From NCBI GenBank assembly GCA_013399115.1, contig VXAA01001099.1, positions 318,463-382,462 of the forward strand: a DNA stretch of 64,000 bases. The letters run 5' to 3'. Source of the DNA: Anseranas semipalmata (taxonomy: Eukaryota; Chordata; Aves; Anseriformes; Anseranatidae). Position numbers and translations under genes: made by a program. The notes under the pieces were generated by a model. That model saw nothing but the letters and a program-made list of their open reading frames with translations. It searched no databases and was not told where the DNA came from. Each line of letters starts with the position of its first letter. Positions within the stretch are counted from its first letter, which is position 1. Shown here piece by piece: positions 13,201 through 26,000 of the stretch.

Positions 13201-13914
13201 AGAAGTGACAAAACAGATTCAAACTGAGGGAAGCAGCACAGTCGTTGTAGCAGTGCCATTCAAAGATTGTAATGGGCACAAACTTTCCTAGTATAATCTA
13301 AATGAGATAACTGGTTTTATTATACTACAAAATCACAAAGTAATCATAAAGGGAAAAAAAATCACTTCTGAGAATGATGGATAACTTAACAAGAACCCTC
13401 AGAAAAGGAAAATTCTTAATAAAAAAAAAAAGTTAGTGGAGCCTCATCCTTCTGCTGTAATTTTGTGGAATGTATGAGCCAACATGATGATTTCTTGGGA
13501 AAATTTGTACTGTTACGTCTTATTTTCAAATGTGCAAGGTGTGGTGATGGTAGAAGAGACCAGGCTGTATAATTTTCCTCAATACACATTCATTTGCATT
13601 CAAAAGCTTGTACACTTTCACTCAGAAGCTGTTTAACTCACAATAATGGCTTCCATATATCTGTATTTACCCCAGAAAGGAGATGGTATTTCATAGCACA
13701 TGGAAATGGCACATGCAACCACCTGAAAATAAGGTTTGAATCTTTCTGCTTTTCACTATTAATAATTTGAGTATCTCTGAAGTACTTTGAAAATTCTGCT
13801 GTTCCCGTGACTGTATATGGCCTCTTATTACTGCAAAAAGATACTGCACCATCTTATGTTGCTAGAAGTATATAATTCTTCTGATTACTATTCAGAAACT
13901 TCAGAGAAGTGGTT
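10254..13914. other. AT-rich noncoding sequence
   Basis: No gene or repeat recognised. Open frames at 11216-11587 (minus, 123 codons) and 11856-12239 (plus, 127 codons) have no recognisable domains, no supporting neighbours and no clear splice context. A small palindromic word, ATACATATGTAT, lies near 12755, and GATCTAGATC lies near 12123. Confidence 0.5.
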
Positions 13915-14031
13915 TGAAAAGAAAAAAACAAAAGGAAAAAAGGATAAAATGAAAAAAAAAAGGAAAGAAAGGAAAAAAAAAGGGGAAAAGGGGGAAAAAA
14001 AAAAAAAAGAAGAAGAAGAAGAAGAAGGGAA
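13915..14031. repeat. polypurine tract with (GAA)n end
   Basis: A-rich purine sequence starts about 13915. From 13951 to 14031 it is uninterrupted purine on the plus strand (81 bp), built of A runs, GGAAAG words, two G-runs of four and five, and ending in six or seven GAA units. Such tracts can form intramolecular triplex (H-DNA). An 94-codon frame crossing it is a by-product of the lysine/glutamate-coding repeat. Confidence 0.95.
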
Positions 14032-14392
14032 CAGCTCTTCTCCCCAGCAATACTTGACCTTGGTGAAATACATAGGTGCTACAATGTCTAAACAGACCTA
14101 AAACAGTATTGGTATAACTGATCTCAGTCTACTCCAGTAATCTCACTTCTAGTGGAACTGCAGAAATTGTGCAAGTGTAATGACCCTGTTCTGGCAACAG
14201 CAGGAGAATTCAAAAAAAAAAAGAAAAGATCTAAACAAGGCTGCAGAGTAAAAAGTATGTTTTTAGAGCTCTCTTTACTCACAAGCTGACAGCATTAGCT
14301 TTGCTTGTTGCCAAGGGCCACATTTTTGGTGTAATCTAGTTAAGGTGTGCCAGCACAGCCACATGAGCAAACCCACTTAACATAGATGAAAT
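14032..14392. other. noncoding spacer between polypurine tract and inverted repeat
   Basis: A short A-rich run occurs near 14212-14227; otherwise it is single-copy in appearance. No gene is visible. Confidence 0.6.
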
Positions 14393-14781
14393 TAATCCTG
14401 ACCAAAAAGAGCTTTTGCTGACAATGATTTATATCAATCTAGTGAGACAAATCCACTATCTCGAGAAAAATAGTCAAATCAAATGATTGCAGTCATTTAA
14501 GCTGGGGTTGGTGTTCCTTTCCAGACAGCATTGTCAGCAAACCATTTCTTCATGAGATCTGCTATTCAATTGCTCTTTTAAACCTTTGACAAATGTACTT
14601 TGGTGCAGGGGGAGGGAACTACTGAATTTAAGCCAATGCACATGATGAAATCTCATCAAAGTTGGTGATTTTCCTTTTTTTTTTTTTTTTTTTTGACTTC
14701 TTGAGATAGTGGAAGCAGTGGATTTGTCTCACTAGGTTGATATAAATCATTGTCAGCAAAAGCACTTTTTGGTGAGGATTA
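14393..14781. repeat. imperfect inverted repeat (arms about 87 bp, loop about 215 bp)
   Basis: The left arm (14393-14478) and right arm (14695-14781) are reverse complements over most of their length. The shared core includes TTTGCTGACAATGATTTATA in the left arm and its complement in the right. The outer ends pair as TAATCCTGACC against GGTGAGGATTA. The inner ends pair through CCACTATCTC and a following AGTCAAA block. Differences I see: single-base changes, a short extra AGCAGTGGA-type insertion in the right arm near 14711-14719, and spacing changes at the inner end. The loop holds a 20-nt poly-T run (14675-14694) and no open frame. It could be a foldback or MITE-like DNA element, or a local inverted duplication. 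No target-site duplication is obvious. Confidence 0.85.
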
Positions 14782-17700
14782 CTGAAGATCTTTTACCTAT
14801 ATCTGTTCAAGGTTAAATACATGTCAACAAGCAAAAATAAAGGAAGGTTCATCCAGTAAGTTCCTTCCACAGATAAATTATACTAGTCCATTATACTAGT
14901 CAATAAGCACAGCCATAGACTTCTAGTGATTTGCAAATGATAACCATTTTCAAAAATGCATAAATAACTTAGAAGTCTGAGTTACATATTTAAAAAGCAA
15001 TTAGGTGTCTTGGTCCCACTGACTTCTGGTGAAACTCAGAATATGTGTTTCTAAATTAGTAGAATTGGATACAGAAATATCAGCTTGGTCAAGCTTCATT
15101 CTGCCCTGCCTGGCCCTGCCTCTGATCACACCTTCTGTTTGCTAGCTGGGTACTGTTCATCAGAAATATCTACGCAAAACCCTACTATCAACTTCTCTGA
15201 CAATCCCTGAAACCTGCCCCTTTGCCCAGAAAACTTCAAGATATTACAAACCCCCTACAAGTAATTATGCACATATCAACACCTAGACATGTTTTTGTAA
15301 GAGATGTCCCAAGCTGTACCTGAGCAAAAGCCCATGAGCATAGAGTACCATGTAGATATGTTAGATGAGGTCTAGAAGCAGGAGAGCTTTGTCCCTGCTA
15401 CTCTGCATTGTGTAAACGTGGCTATGATACTGTTTTAACTACAGCCCTATTCTGGAGCCATCTTGCATGGCTTTTCTGTGAATTGGATATGCATTGAGAA
15501 ACAAAACACTTCTAAACTACCTGTCAAATAAAAATGTCACAAAATATGAGAAAACGAAGTTGTTGTTTTGTTTTGTTTTTTAATATATTGTTGCAGAAAC
15601 ATTAAAATGGCTCTCTGAGGCATAGTTGACGACTTAGACATGCTCTGTAGCAGCTGAAAGGCACCTCAGCTGAATGGAGATTTAGGGCTTCATAACCAAA
15701 AGAAGCAGCTTTATCTTTTGACATAAAGGAGAATCCCACTATAGCAGCCTCCTCTCAGAGACTCGGAAAGGCTGCACTTTCCTCAAAAGATTGAAAAGAC
15801 TTTACAGTTGCAGAGAAAAGAAGCCTCAGTTCTCAGCACGCTTCCCCTCTCAGCCATGTAAGCAGCTTTCACATCTCCATTGGGATACCAGAAGCCAGCG
15901 TGGTTATCTGCTCAAAAGCAACTACTGAATTTTCTTCAGAAGCATTGCTTAACCTTTATTTTCTGCAAAATGTCTTAAAACTAACACTTCAGGTCTATCA
16001 CCACACAAAAACCTGCCTGACATCAGTAGTGAGTCTGACTCTGTACTAGCTGGAGGCACGAGAGTGAATGTGTAACTATCATTTCTTTCATGCTGGGAGC
16101 AAGGGTTACTTCTTTCGAACTTAAGTTCAAGTCTTACTAGGGAAGCCAGCCTTACATGTGGCTGAGGCTCATGCACAGCAAACCTACAGAGCTGCCACTG
16201 CTTGAAAGTCCCTAGCACTTTCCAACACTCTCCACAAACTAAGATCTCTGGCTATGCTAACTTGACTGACTGAATAACAGGAATATGAGAAGGCAAAGAT
16301 AAAAGATGTGCTTTCCCATCCACTGAAAAATGAATAGTTTTCAGACTTTGGGTTCTTCCTAAAGTCCACAATAACACCAATGGCTCCAGCAGAGAAGACT
16401 TCCACTGTTACTAAATGTCAATGCAGACACAACCTCATGGAACCTCTCACAGAAAGAGAAACACAGTCTTTGCACAGACATTCCAAGAACTACACAAATA
16501 TTCTTATTTTACTTCCTCATTCTCTCCACGGGAAAGAGAAAGAGAAAAGGAAGGGAAAAGGGAGAAATGCTTACCTTGAATAATGACTAGGTTTTCTTGC
16601 TACCTTTTCCTGGTAAAAATTCCAAAACATGGAAAATTTGCTTTTAACCATTTTTGTTCTTCCCTTTTCACATTAAGTGAAGAAGTCTAAGAAGTGAGGA
16701 TATAAGACAAAGAAATTAATGGAAGAAAAAAAAAAGAAACAGAAAAATCTGAATCATTCTCTATTTTGTAGTTACCCTGTTGCATGATGGGGAGCAAGGT
16801 ACCTATCACCTCTTACGAAGTGATATTTAAAATCATTAAACTTTCATCAGCGGTAAACTTTGATCATTAGACATAGAGACCCACAAACCTCTATAAAGTT
16901 ATTTAAGACAAATAGCTAAAAATGCTTCAGACAAACAAAAACGGCACAGATTAATCTTCAGCTCTCCCATAGAAGACCTATGCAAATGGCCTAAAACTCA
17001 CCAACCCTGGGGCATCAAACGGGAGCTGTTGGTGTAAGCACTTCTGACAAATGTCAGGTTCACTTCCTGCAGTTTTCATGTTCTCCATGCTTAAAATGGG
17101 CTGCTAATAATTTTTCTCCTCATCTTTTGTCTCCATATAGAATTTTCATTTATGTCTCTGAGGGCAAAACCTATTGTCTTATTATCATTTATTCGCTTAT
17201 TGACATTTGTACAGTATGCATATGCTAGGGCTATAATTGTTTTCGGAATTTATGCAATAGTAAAACAGCCAAGGCTTTGCTAAGACCATAGGGTACATGC
17301 TGCCCACATATTAACCTGTTGTCTTGGTCCCAGAGTCTTGAAAAAGTTACCCGTTTTCCTTGTACCCCAGCTTTATTTCTTACCAAAAATGGGGTACAAC
17401 AAGCAGGGGTGAGCACTCAGATCTAGTTGCAAATGGAACAAGTCCAGAGCATGCAACCAAACCTGGAAATGTCACCAATTTCCACAGCATAGGCTATACT
17501 GAACTAAAATTCAGTTTTCTAGACAGCTTTAGACATGAATTTCCTCTGCCCTCATAGTGCTGGGCACAGTGCACAGTGCTGGGCAATAATGCACCCTGCA
17601 GAGGTGAGGAACACCACAGGGACATCACTTCACTCTATGAACACTCAAGTCTTGGTCTGAGGCAGGAGGGAGTTCAGTCTAGTCCAGATAACCTGCTGTC

Positions 17701-18356
17701 CTCTTGCTGATTGGGCTCTGCAGGTACACATTCACTAGGCTGGGATGTGAGGGAGAGGATTTCAGCCCTTTGCAATTACCCATTACCCCACAGCTCCTTT
17801 CCCTCTAGCACGGATTGTCAACATCTGTATTCACAGCATTCACATTGCAGCCTCTCATACAGGAGCAGCACTGTGGCTGCTCGAGGGGAGCAGAAAAAGA
17901 AGGCTAAGGGAGTTAAAGAGAAGAAGGGACAACTGTCTTCATCACCAATTCCCTTGGCTGTGAGTCCACTAAATAGGACTTTAATAAGACAGCCCAGTCC
18001 TATGCAATAGGGAAGTCTGGCATTTACCAGGGCTTAGATGCAGAGCTGGGGTTATGGGAAATGCCCCTGATGTGTCTGTGCTGGTGGCCTGCCTTACCCT
18101 GTCACATTGTCAATGTTACTAAGGGAGATTCAGTCCTCCGAGTTACTCTGGAAATCCTTCTGCCCTGCACGGTGCTCCTGTAATTAAGGACACATTACAT
18201 GCAGGGATACAACCTTCTTGTGCTGCTCAGTGCTGGAAGACACTCATTAATCAAATGTGAACCTTGCCAAATAATGTATCTTTCCATCTGATTCAGAAGG
18301 ACAATGGAGCAACAGTTTAAATGTTTAAATCCCAATGAGAAAGCTAATTATATTCA
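14782..18356. other. noncoding sequence
   Basis: No gene or interspersed repeat recognised. A T-rich GTTTT run occurs near 15559-15583. A small duplication of AGTGCTGGGCA occurs at 17556 and 17574. The part from about 17640 to 18200 is somewhat GC-richer. Open frames of up to 99 codons show no family resemblance. Confidence 0.5.
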
Positions 18357-18406
18357 TTCTCTTTTCTTTTCTTTTCTTTTCTTTTCTTTTCTTTTCTTTT
18401 CTTTTC
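18357..18406. repeat. (CTTTT)n pentanucleotide microsatellite
   Basis: About nine to ten perfect CTTTT units ending TTTTCAG. The end mimics a splice acceptor, but no plausible donor follows within a short exon distance. It is likely polymorphic. Confidence 0.95.
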
Positions 18407-21190
18407 AGCAGAGGAGAATTTGTGATACAATTTTGAACCCTGGCTTCCACAAAAGAGAAAAAGTATGCATATATTTTTGCCTTAGTAAATGATTGTTACT
18501 GCTGCCAAAATATGGACATAACAGATAATGGCACCCAGACCAACTCCCAGTGGAGATTTCTGTCCAATAATTGATGAGTATATGAAGATGTCATGAAATG
18601 CCTAGCAGGGGAATCTAATGGTACAAACAAATAACAATAAAAATAACATCCAACATCAAGAGAATCATGTCCCACTAAATGATGTCAGATGGTTGGTGCT
18701 GAAGTATTTACATGGAATCAATGGTGTTGCCTCAGCCATGGGATTTAATGGTCTGCTTCTCAACTGCTTTGTGGTTTGTAGGGCTGCTACTGCCAGCACA
18801 AGGCAAACATGACACAAAGCTATTGTGGCTTGATGGCATTTTATAGTTATAAATGATCAAAAATCTGACCCAAGCAGCCTGCCACCACTTCACTTCTGAC
18901 ATGACTGTGCTGAGTTAAGTGTTTGTTCTGTCTCTGCTGGTTAATTGTAAAAAGAACAACAGCTTTGTTCTTGAGCACTCTGCCCAGCTGGCATCAAAAG
19001 CACACAGGAGCACAGCAGTGTCTGATGATTATCCAGAGACATCATGGCAAGGAGGGTGGAAAGTAAAATGCTGCTACTGTTATTCATCTTAATTGAGAAT
19101 AGGGAATGAAAACCAAATTAAATTCTCAAAGAAGGACAACAAGGCTGCCAGTTTGAAAAAAAGCAGAAAGCTCCAGATGGTTGTCACTTCACAGCGCTGC
19201 CTCAGCTATTTGTGACACATAGCCTGCATTAATGCCAAGCTGTCAGAAACACAGTTTGAAATGGTCAACCAGAATCATAAATGTGGTCCTTGACCATATA
19301 CAGTGGTATGTCAAATATGACCTTAACATTTCCTCTCTTGAGACTGCAGTATAGTATGTCAAAAAACTGGCATCAAAGTATTTCCAAATGATTGAAAAAG
19401 CAAAGTATTATTCAACCTACAGGATAGTATACATCAGAAAAACTCACCTATCTTATTCACAGAATCTATACAATAGATACATACATCACTATCAATTTTC
19501 TTTGTACTCATATTTAGACACCTGTTTGCCTACATGTCCTCTGGCTCACACAGGTTTAATCTATGGCTCTTCTATTTTACATAGTTTTTTTTCACATATC
19601 TACCTGTGATTTTCACAAAAAAAATAATAAAAATAAAATAAAATAAAACTAACACTGTTCTAAGAAGTGCAAGACGCAGCAACAGAAATTATGCCCCAAA
19701 TTCATTGTCTGAGGATATCTGCAAAGAGGGTATCTACAAAATGATTCATCAATGTCTTTCAATCCAGAATGGAAAGACCAGTCCATCACGACTGTGTACG
19801 ACAACAACTCTGGGTTGTGTCAGTCACAGCAGGGATTTTGTCAGGAATAACTACCCAAGGCACTAGCCACAAAAAAACATTTTATAGAAGCCACCAAAGG
19901 ATAATCATCTAGTAGCGAATTTTGATGATTACTCGTGCAGAATGAATCTAAGCAACCATTCTAATGGTAAAAAGCTCAAAAACTTGTTTCAAAGTTGTGA
20001 AGCTAAGTTGTCGTTCAATCAGCTTTAAAATGGCTTTTCTCATATTCAGCAAAGGATGTAAACAAATAACGAACAATGTGAAACCTTGTTGTATGCCTGT
20101 GGAATTTCTAAAATGTATGTAGGATCTTGAAAGAGTGGTAATTTCAGAGAATGAAATCTTCACTTAATTCTGCAATAGCAAAATTTTTGAATTGGTAGTA
20201 GTAACTCAGGCATAATATACCGACATGTCAAGGTAAAATGCCCTTAGAAAAAAGGTGAAAGCCAGAAGACAGCACATCAGGTTAAAGCATCAGACTGTGC
20301 CAGGGAGCAGCCAAGGCTGACACTTCCCCACCTGGCTGATGACTGCCTTCCCAGCAGGAGCTTGCGCTGGAGTTGTGTGCACAGCAGTGTCTCAGTCTCA
20401 GCCACTCATTAACCAAGAAAAATACCTCTTTGTGTGCTTATAGTTGGGGTATGATCCTGTTTGCAAGCTTCCACATGAGTGAAACATGCCCAGATAAGTT
20501 TGATCTTCCAAAGAGCTACAGGTTCCAATAGCAACAAATAAACAAAAATCCTCACTTTCAGAAGTCTTACATTTTGCTCAGGATATCACGGCTACTGCCC
20601 TTTTTTTCCTCATATGAAAAGGACTGAATCTTACATAGTGCTGAGTGATCTGGCTGCAATCCAATAAAGCACTCAGGGGAGTGCTGAGCTTAAGTCTATG
20701 AATAATCTACAAGAGAACTATTTACATACTTACAGAAAGTAGGCGATTAAGTGCATTGTTTGATAGATGCACAAGTCATTGGTGAGTCTTTCTTCACTGC
20801 AGACTTGAGTGCGTGAAGTTTCTCACCAGTCTCACAACACCTTTTAGCTTAAAAGGAATACAAAATATGAGAAAAAGAAAATATAAAGTCTTCCTGAAGA
20901 ATCACATGCAATATGTATTTTTAATTAGAGCATCTACATGGATTAAATGCATCATCTTTAAGGTAACATTTAAAGGGGGAACAAAGACAGAAAATGATAT
21001 GTATGTCCTTTGTTACACTCTAGCCACACTTCCATTCTGGTTGGCATCTCTGGTACTATAGCAATACAAATACAAATACAGTACAAATAGAAATTATAAG
21101 AACAATAGCTGATATCTGTCAAACTGGAGTGCCTTAGTCACTTGAACCTAAACAGCTAACTTTAAGGGGATAAGAAATGTTTATAAAATA
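18407..21190. other. noncoding sequence with regulatory-looking block
   Basis: From about 18640 to 19260 the sequence has no simple repeats, balanced composition and many transcription-factor-like words, including a 21-bp imperfectly centred palindrome with SOX-like half sites (18952-18972). An A-rich AAAAT-type tract lies at 19617-19649. No gene is visible. The regulatory reading is inference. Confidence 0.45.
18952..18972. promoter_or_regulatory. candidate inverted SOX-dimer-like site
   Basis: Half site AAGAACAA and its exact reverse complement TTGTTCTT flank the 5-bp spacer CAGCT, giving 8+5+8 bp of perfect dyad symmetry. Paired inverted ACAA-type half sites with short spacing are the pattern bound by dimers of SoxE proteins (SOX9/SOX10). 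Function here is unproven. Confidence 0.3.
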
Positions 21191-21254
21191 TTTTCTACAG
21201 AAAAATCATGGTGGGGTCAGGATTTAGAGTTACATGACAATTCCAAGTGGGCTG

Positions 21255-21360
21255 TCTGCCCCACATACTAAGAGGAACACTGGAAGATATACAGGAAAGA
21301 ATAAACCTGCTTCCACAGGGTTTTGGATTGGATGACCTGATAGGACATCTATTTCCATCA
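21255..21360 (+). mobile_element. possible decayed CR1 3' end
   Basis: The run AACCTGCTTCCACAGGG, GGATTGGATGACCTGATAGG and TTTCCATC follows the word order of a CR1 3' end (AACCTGCTT..CAGGGGG, GGA..AGATGACCT..AGGTCCCTTCCAACC) with many changes and no clear octamer tail. It could be an old copy or chance similarity. Confidence 0.4.
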
Positions 21361-22750
21361 GCATCTTGTTCATTCATTATTTTGCTTCATGTGGCTGTTC
21401 TGAATCTTGTGCTGAGCCTAGCACCTGTAATTTACCTTGGGCTTAAACCCCTCCAAAGAGCAAATCCTTTCAAAGTAATTGGCTCATTTCCAAAGACAGC
21501 TCTTGGATTTTTAATTCAGGAGTCTTAAAAGGTTACCTAAGTTGGTGGAGGACCATGGCTGTGCTGTACTGAGTGTTTGCTACTTAGCAGAAGAGCTGAT
21601 GTTTTCTCCAGTCCTGCTTTCTGCAATACATTGTGCATGCAGGCATGTACCTGTGCGTGTAAATATGGAAAAAATATTTTCAACTTAAAAGTGCTTTAAT
21701 GGTAAAATTAAAATTGTATTGCATTCTATGGCATTTTCTGCATATCAGATAGTGTTCTTCACATCTTGATACATCCTATTCAAAGAAAATGTTTTGCATC
21801 AGAAATGCAACTATTTCAAAATCAAGAGTAGAGGAAAGAAATAAAGGTGAAATATTAATTAGCCTAAACTGTAGAGTACATACAATCTTAGTCTGTTAAG
21901 AAACATTTACAAATGGCAGCAACAAATAAATAGCAACTAATTGGGAACAATGTCTTTGCTATTCTTTAGCTGCTAGAATTCTTGCACATAATGAAATAAA
22001 ACTACAGATTAGATGACTAGCAAGGAAAACCTTTATAAAAGTTGAAGTATTAAAGCACATGTAACTTTTCAAAATTTCACATGCTGTCCCTGATATCTGG
22101 CCTTTGCTACTTTTAAACTGTTTTCCACATAGAACACCAAAGGTGTTTCAGTGAGGTCCTATTCATGGTCTTTCATAAGTCAAACTTTTTAGAGCCCCAC
22201 TGCTTTGGAAAACCTACAATACATTCACCAGGTTCCTTCTATATCTTTTCCAGCAAGTTAATTTTTTGTGAATACCAGACTGGATCTCTTTTCCTGTATT
22301 TTGTTCTTTCTTTCACTTCTCTTAGTATATGATGGGATTATATTCCACTTCACCAGAATTTAGATTCTTCATCATTCTCCCCTGCATAGGCTTTGAGGCC
22401 ATTCACAAGTCACCTTCTAGATCAGGTGAGATGGTTTATAAAAGATAGATGTGCATTGACTTATCCCTTATTGGTAGTTCATATAGCTGATTCCACTCTA
22501 TTACAAGACTGTTAAAATGCTGTTCCAATGTTATAACAAACTCAAAACTTTGTAGTCCCCTTTTCTTTATGTCTCCACTGAATAAACTCTAGCTTCAATT
22601 ACAACTATGGCAGTTTAAAAAAAACAGTGGGATAAAAGGTTATTTTCATCAGCTCATTTACCAGTTCCTTAGGAGCATACTGTAACATTATTTTATGTAC
22701 TAGAGTTAGAATCTTATTTCAAAGAAAAGGTATATGGCCAGGTATATCAC
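21361..22750. other. AT-rich noncoding sequence
   Basis: No gene, RNA gene or repeat recognised between the possible old CR1 and the clear one. Only short A and T runs are present. Confidence 0.55.
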
Positions 22751-23056
22751 AGGGATATGGCCAGCCTCTTTTCAATGGTCTGTGGGGACAGGACAAGGGG
22801 CAATGGCCACAAAATGGAGCACAGGAAGTTCCGCACCAACATGCGAAGGAACTTCTTCACAGTGAGGGTGACGGAGCACTGGAACAGGCTGCCCAGGGAG
22901 GTTGTGGAGTCTCCTTCTCTGGAGATATTCAAGACCCGTCTAGACGCCTACCTGTGCAGCCTACTCTGGAGAACCTGCTGTGGCAGGGGGGTTGGACCCG
23001 ATGATCTCTGGAGGTCCCTTCCAACTCCTACAATTCTGTGAATCTGTGAATCTGTA
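22751..23056 (+). mobile_element. CR1 LINE, ORF2 C-terminal end plus 3' tail
   Basis: The best-preserved element in the window. Frame 22757-23041 is open for 94 codons and encodes the conserved tail found at the C-terminus of CR1-clade reverse transcriptases: RRNFFTVRV, then EHWNRLPREVVESPSLEIFK, then RLDAYL (about residues 31-67). It continues without a stop through the usual 3' region (GGTTGGACCCGATGATCTCTGG, CCTTCCAACTCC) to the tail octamers ATTCTGTGA, ATCTGTGA and ATCTGT. The endonuclease and polymerase domains are missing, so it is a 5'-truncated, dead copy of about 300 bp. The lack of stops suggests a fairly young insertion. Confidence 0.95.
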
Positions 23057-26000
23057 TGAAAGGATCAAATTTAAAATGTATTTCAGGACAGCACTCAATT
23101 AGTTTCAAGCCTCTGCTAGACCTTTTCACTATCATTATAACTGTTTAATGATGATTTCAATTCAAAAATGATAACAAATCACCTTCTGTTGATGCAGTAC
23201 ATACAGTTTAATGTAGTAATATTTGGGTTTATTTGATTATGAGGAACTACAGAAGCAATGATTATTTTGAGTGTGCTTAAGAAGGTAACTAACAATTTTT
23301 GGTGTACTTGGTAAATAGTCTTTTACTTGAATCAAAGACTTCTAAAGTATACAGTTTAGTGAATTTCTTAATGCTTCTAACCAGGAATTCAAAGACAAAG
23401 GTCTATGTACACCTGCAGCAGTTTTTGATTATCTAGCACAGTCTAATTTATGTTTTAAGACAGTCTGCTTAGACATAAACAGTAGATGAGGATGAAATCT
23501 CTACAAGTTCTCTAGAATACTCAAATTGCTTATTACAGATAAACAATCCTATGTCATGAGATGGATTTTAAAAATTTTTTTTTTTTTTTTTTGGTATTCT
23601 GTCATCTTATTTGCCCCTGACGTTAAGGTAAATGTGTTGAGCCTGAACTGATTACATGCTGGTTTTATGTCAGCGCAACCTCACAGAGCCAGATTTACTG
23701 CCACCTTGCAGCTGCTTTGCTCTACTTCTGCAATGCAAAATGGCTTTTAACCTTGTTTCGGTATCTACTTTAGCGGGGTTTACAATTACCTTGAAAGAGA
23801 AAGCAGCACAAATATGCATGCCAATGGCACTGGTGGAGAGACTGTTGATTTTCATCAATGTGAACCAAGAGTCATGTCCTTCATGTTCAAGCATACATAT
23901 ATAAATTGATTTGGGAATGGAATTTTTTAATCCCTACATTTAAGCACAGTATAGTTTTTCTCTTTTCCCCTTCTTCACATACAATAGATTTCTCTGGTAA
24001 TAACTGGAGATTGAAATCCTGGTTCCCCAAAATCAAAGTTAAGGGAACAGCTCCAGTTGCATTTAATAGAAATTTCCTCAGAAATGCAACAAATGTTCAG
24101 GAAAAACCTTGCAAATCTTCCCAAAATATCTACAGATATTGTCTTCTTGTAAGAGTTCATAGAGTATGGAAAACAGAGAATCATTTAATTCATTGAATCT
24201 GATCTTAATTCTTAGACTGTTTGGATTGCAATTACGCAATATGCTACCTAGGGAGCAGGTGACACCATAAAAGAAAAAAACTAGAAACTCTGCCTATAAA
24301 GATATCATTTATTTATTTACATTTCATAACTGTCACCCCTGCAAAGTCAACACTCAGACAAAAAAAAGTCAAGGCATTCCCATTCCTGGCTGATGAGTGA
24401 AGTAGCAATGAGCTCCCAAGGGTTCAAGTAAAAATTCTTTTCACTCTACAAATGGTTGAATTCTTTCCTTTTTACTTTCTTAGACCTGTACTGGCTCTAT
24501 AGAGCTAGTAGAAATACAGTTTTTTAACCGTGAACAAAATTTTTGTCTGCAGAAGAGAAAGATAACAGAAGATTTTCAAAGATCTGTTTAAAGAAAAAGA
24601 TATTTGTTTAATAGATGAAGTTCTGATTATGATTGACCTTGAATACCAAGAAGGAAAAGCTTTTCATAAGTGACCAAGCTGTCTGTCTGTAAAGTGGATA
24701 TACAAGGCAAGTAGAGATGAAAGGAGAGACAGCTAAATAGTCCTTTTCAGAGTTCACTTTCTGGGTGGTGCTACTCAATGTCTTGGAAGAAAACTTTAAA
24801 CAGTAAAGATCTTAAATGGCTGGTTTTGACATCGCACTGAGCTTATGTGATATCAAAAATTAGATGGAATGGCCTACAAAATGAATCATTGTGAACAAGA
24901 ATAAGGGAGTAATGTTAGGAAAATTGAAGAAAATTTTCATTAAAAGATAGTTTTGATGTTAGTACAAATATATTTTTTGAGTGTTTTGGTCATTCAAAAC
25001 TATCTGAACAGCTGCCCAACACATGTTGATGGTGCCATGTTAGTGGAATAGTTGCAGTTCAATGACTAAAGGACTAGACTGTCCTCAGAGATTGTCACTT
25101 TGCCTCCACAGTGTTCACATATCAAGTTGAAGTCACTTCAATATTTTTTTCTTAAAACAAGAAGAAACACAATGAACCATTCTACCCAGCTTTGTACAGT
25201 TATTGCAGGTCCTTGTCTTTCTTTCTGTCAATGGCTTAGATGCTCTGTAATACTCAGTTTTGAAAGCCTTGAAACAGAGTACGTCCTCTTGCTTGTGAAA
25301 TATACTTGCACAATTAGCATTGTTTGAGTCAGTGGGTAAAAGTCAGTAGATATGGGCAAATCTCAACTCAAGATACTGAAAATTATGATTCTCACTTCAG
25401 TTGCTGCCCACAGAACGTTTCCTTAATCCAATTCCTATGACACTTTCCTTAAAATCACACTTTCTTTAAAATTGTGAGGAGTTCTACATACCTGCCATGA
25501 TGGTCTAGGCTACCTTAGCACATATTTTTAACTTTTCTGGTCACCTAGAAGACATTTTAAGATACAAAATGAAGATCTCCAGATAACCATATAATTCCAG
25601 AGTCCAGTGCTTTACAAATCAGATATATGTTACCAGAAAAATCTGAAGATTTGGCAGCTCCAAAGTATTCACTAAAATAAGTAAAGTAGCATAATGGAAT
25701 TGTGCATTAATTTGTAAGCAGGGCAACTGACCTGCAAATTTATATATGTTATCAAGGGCTATGATTCATGCTACAATTGAACAAATTAATTTTTAGCTAG
25801 TTTTACGTGAAATTGATCTTTTTGATAAATCAAATCCTGTAATCTGAAACTTAAAGCATGGCTCATTCTTTGTGAGCTGAAGTCCCTAATGGTGAAAGCT
25901 GCTGCAGCTTAATTCACATCTATAGATCTACACTATTTTTCCTAATAAAATATGTTATTTGACACGTACAATGTGAGTACAGCTTGATGTCAGTCAATAA

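Noticed and set aside
13817..14101. 94-codon lysine/glutamate-rich frame
   Set aside because: It is the translation of a polypurine simple repeat.
18357..18420. CTTTT array ending TTTTCAG as a splice acceptor
   Set aside because: It is a microsatellite; no donor follows at exon-like distance.
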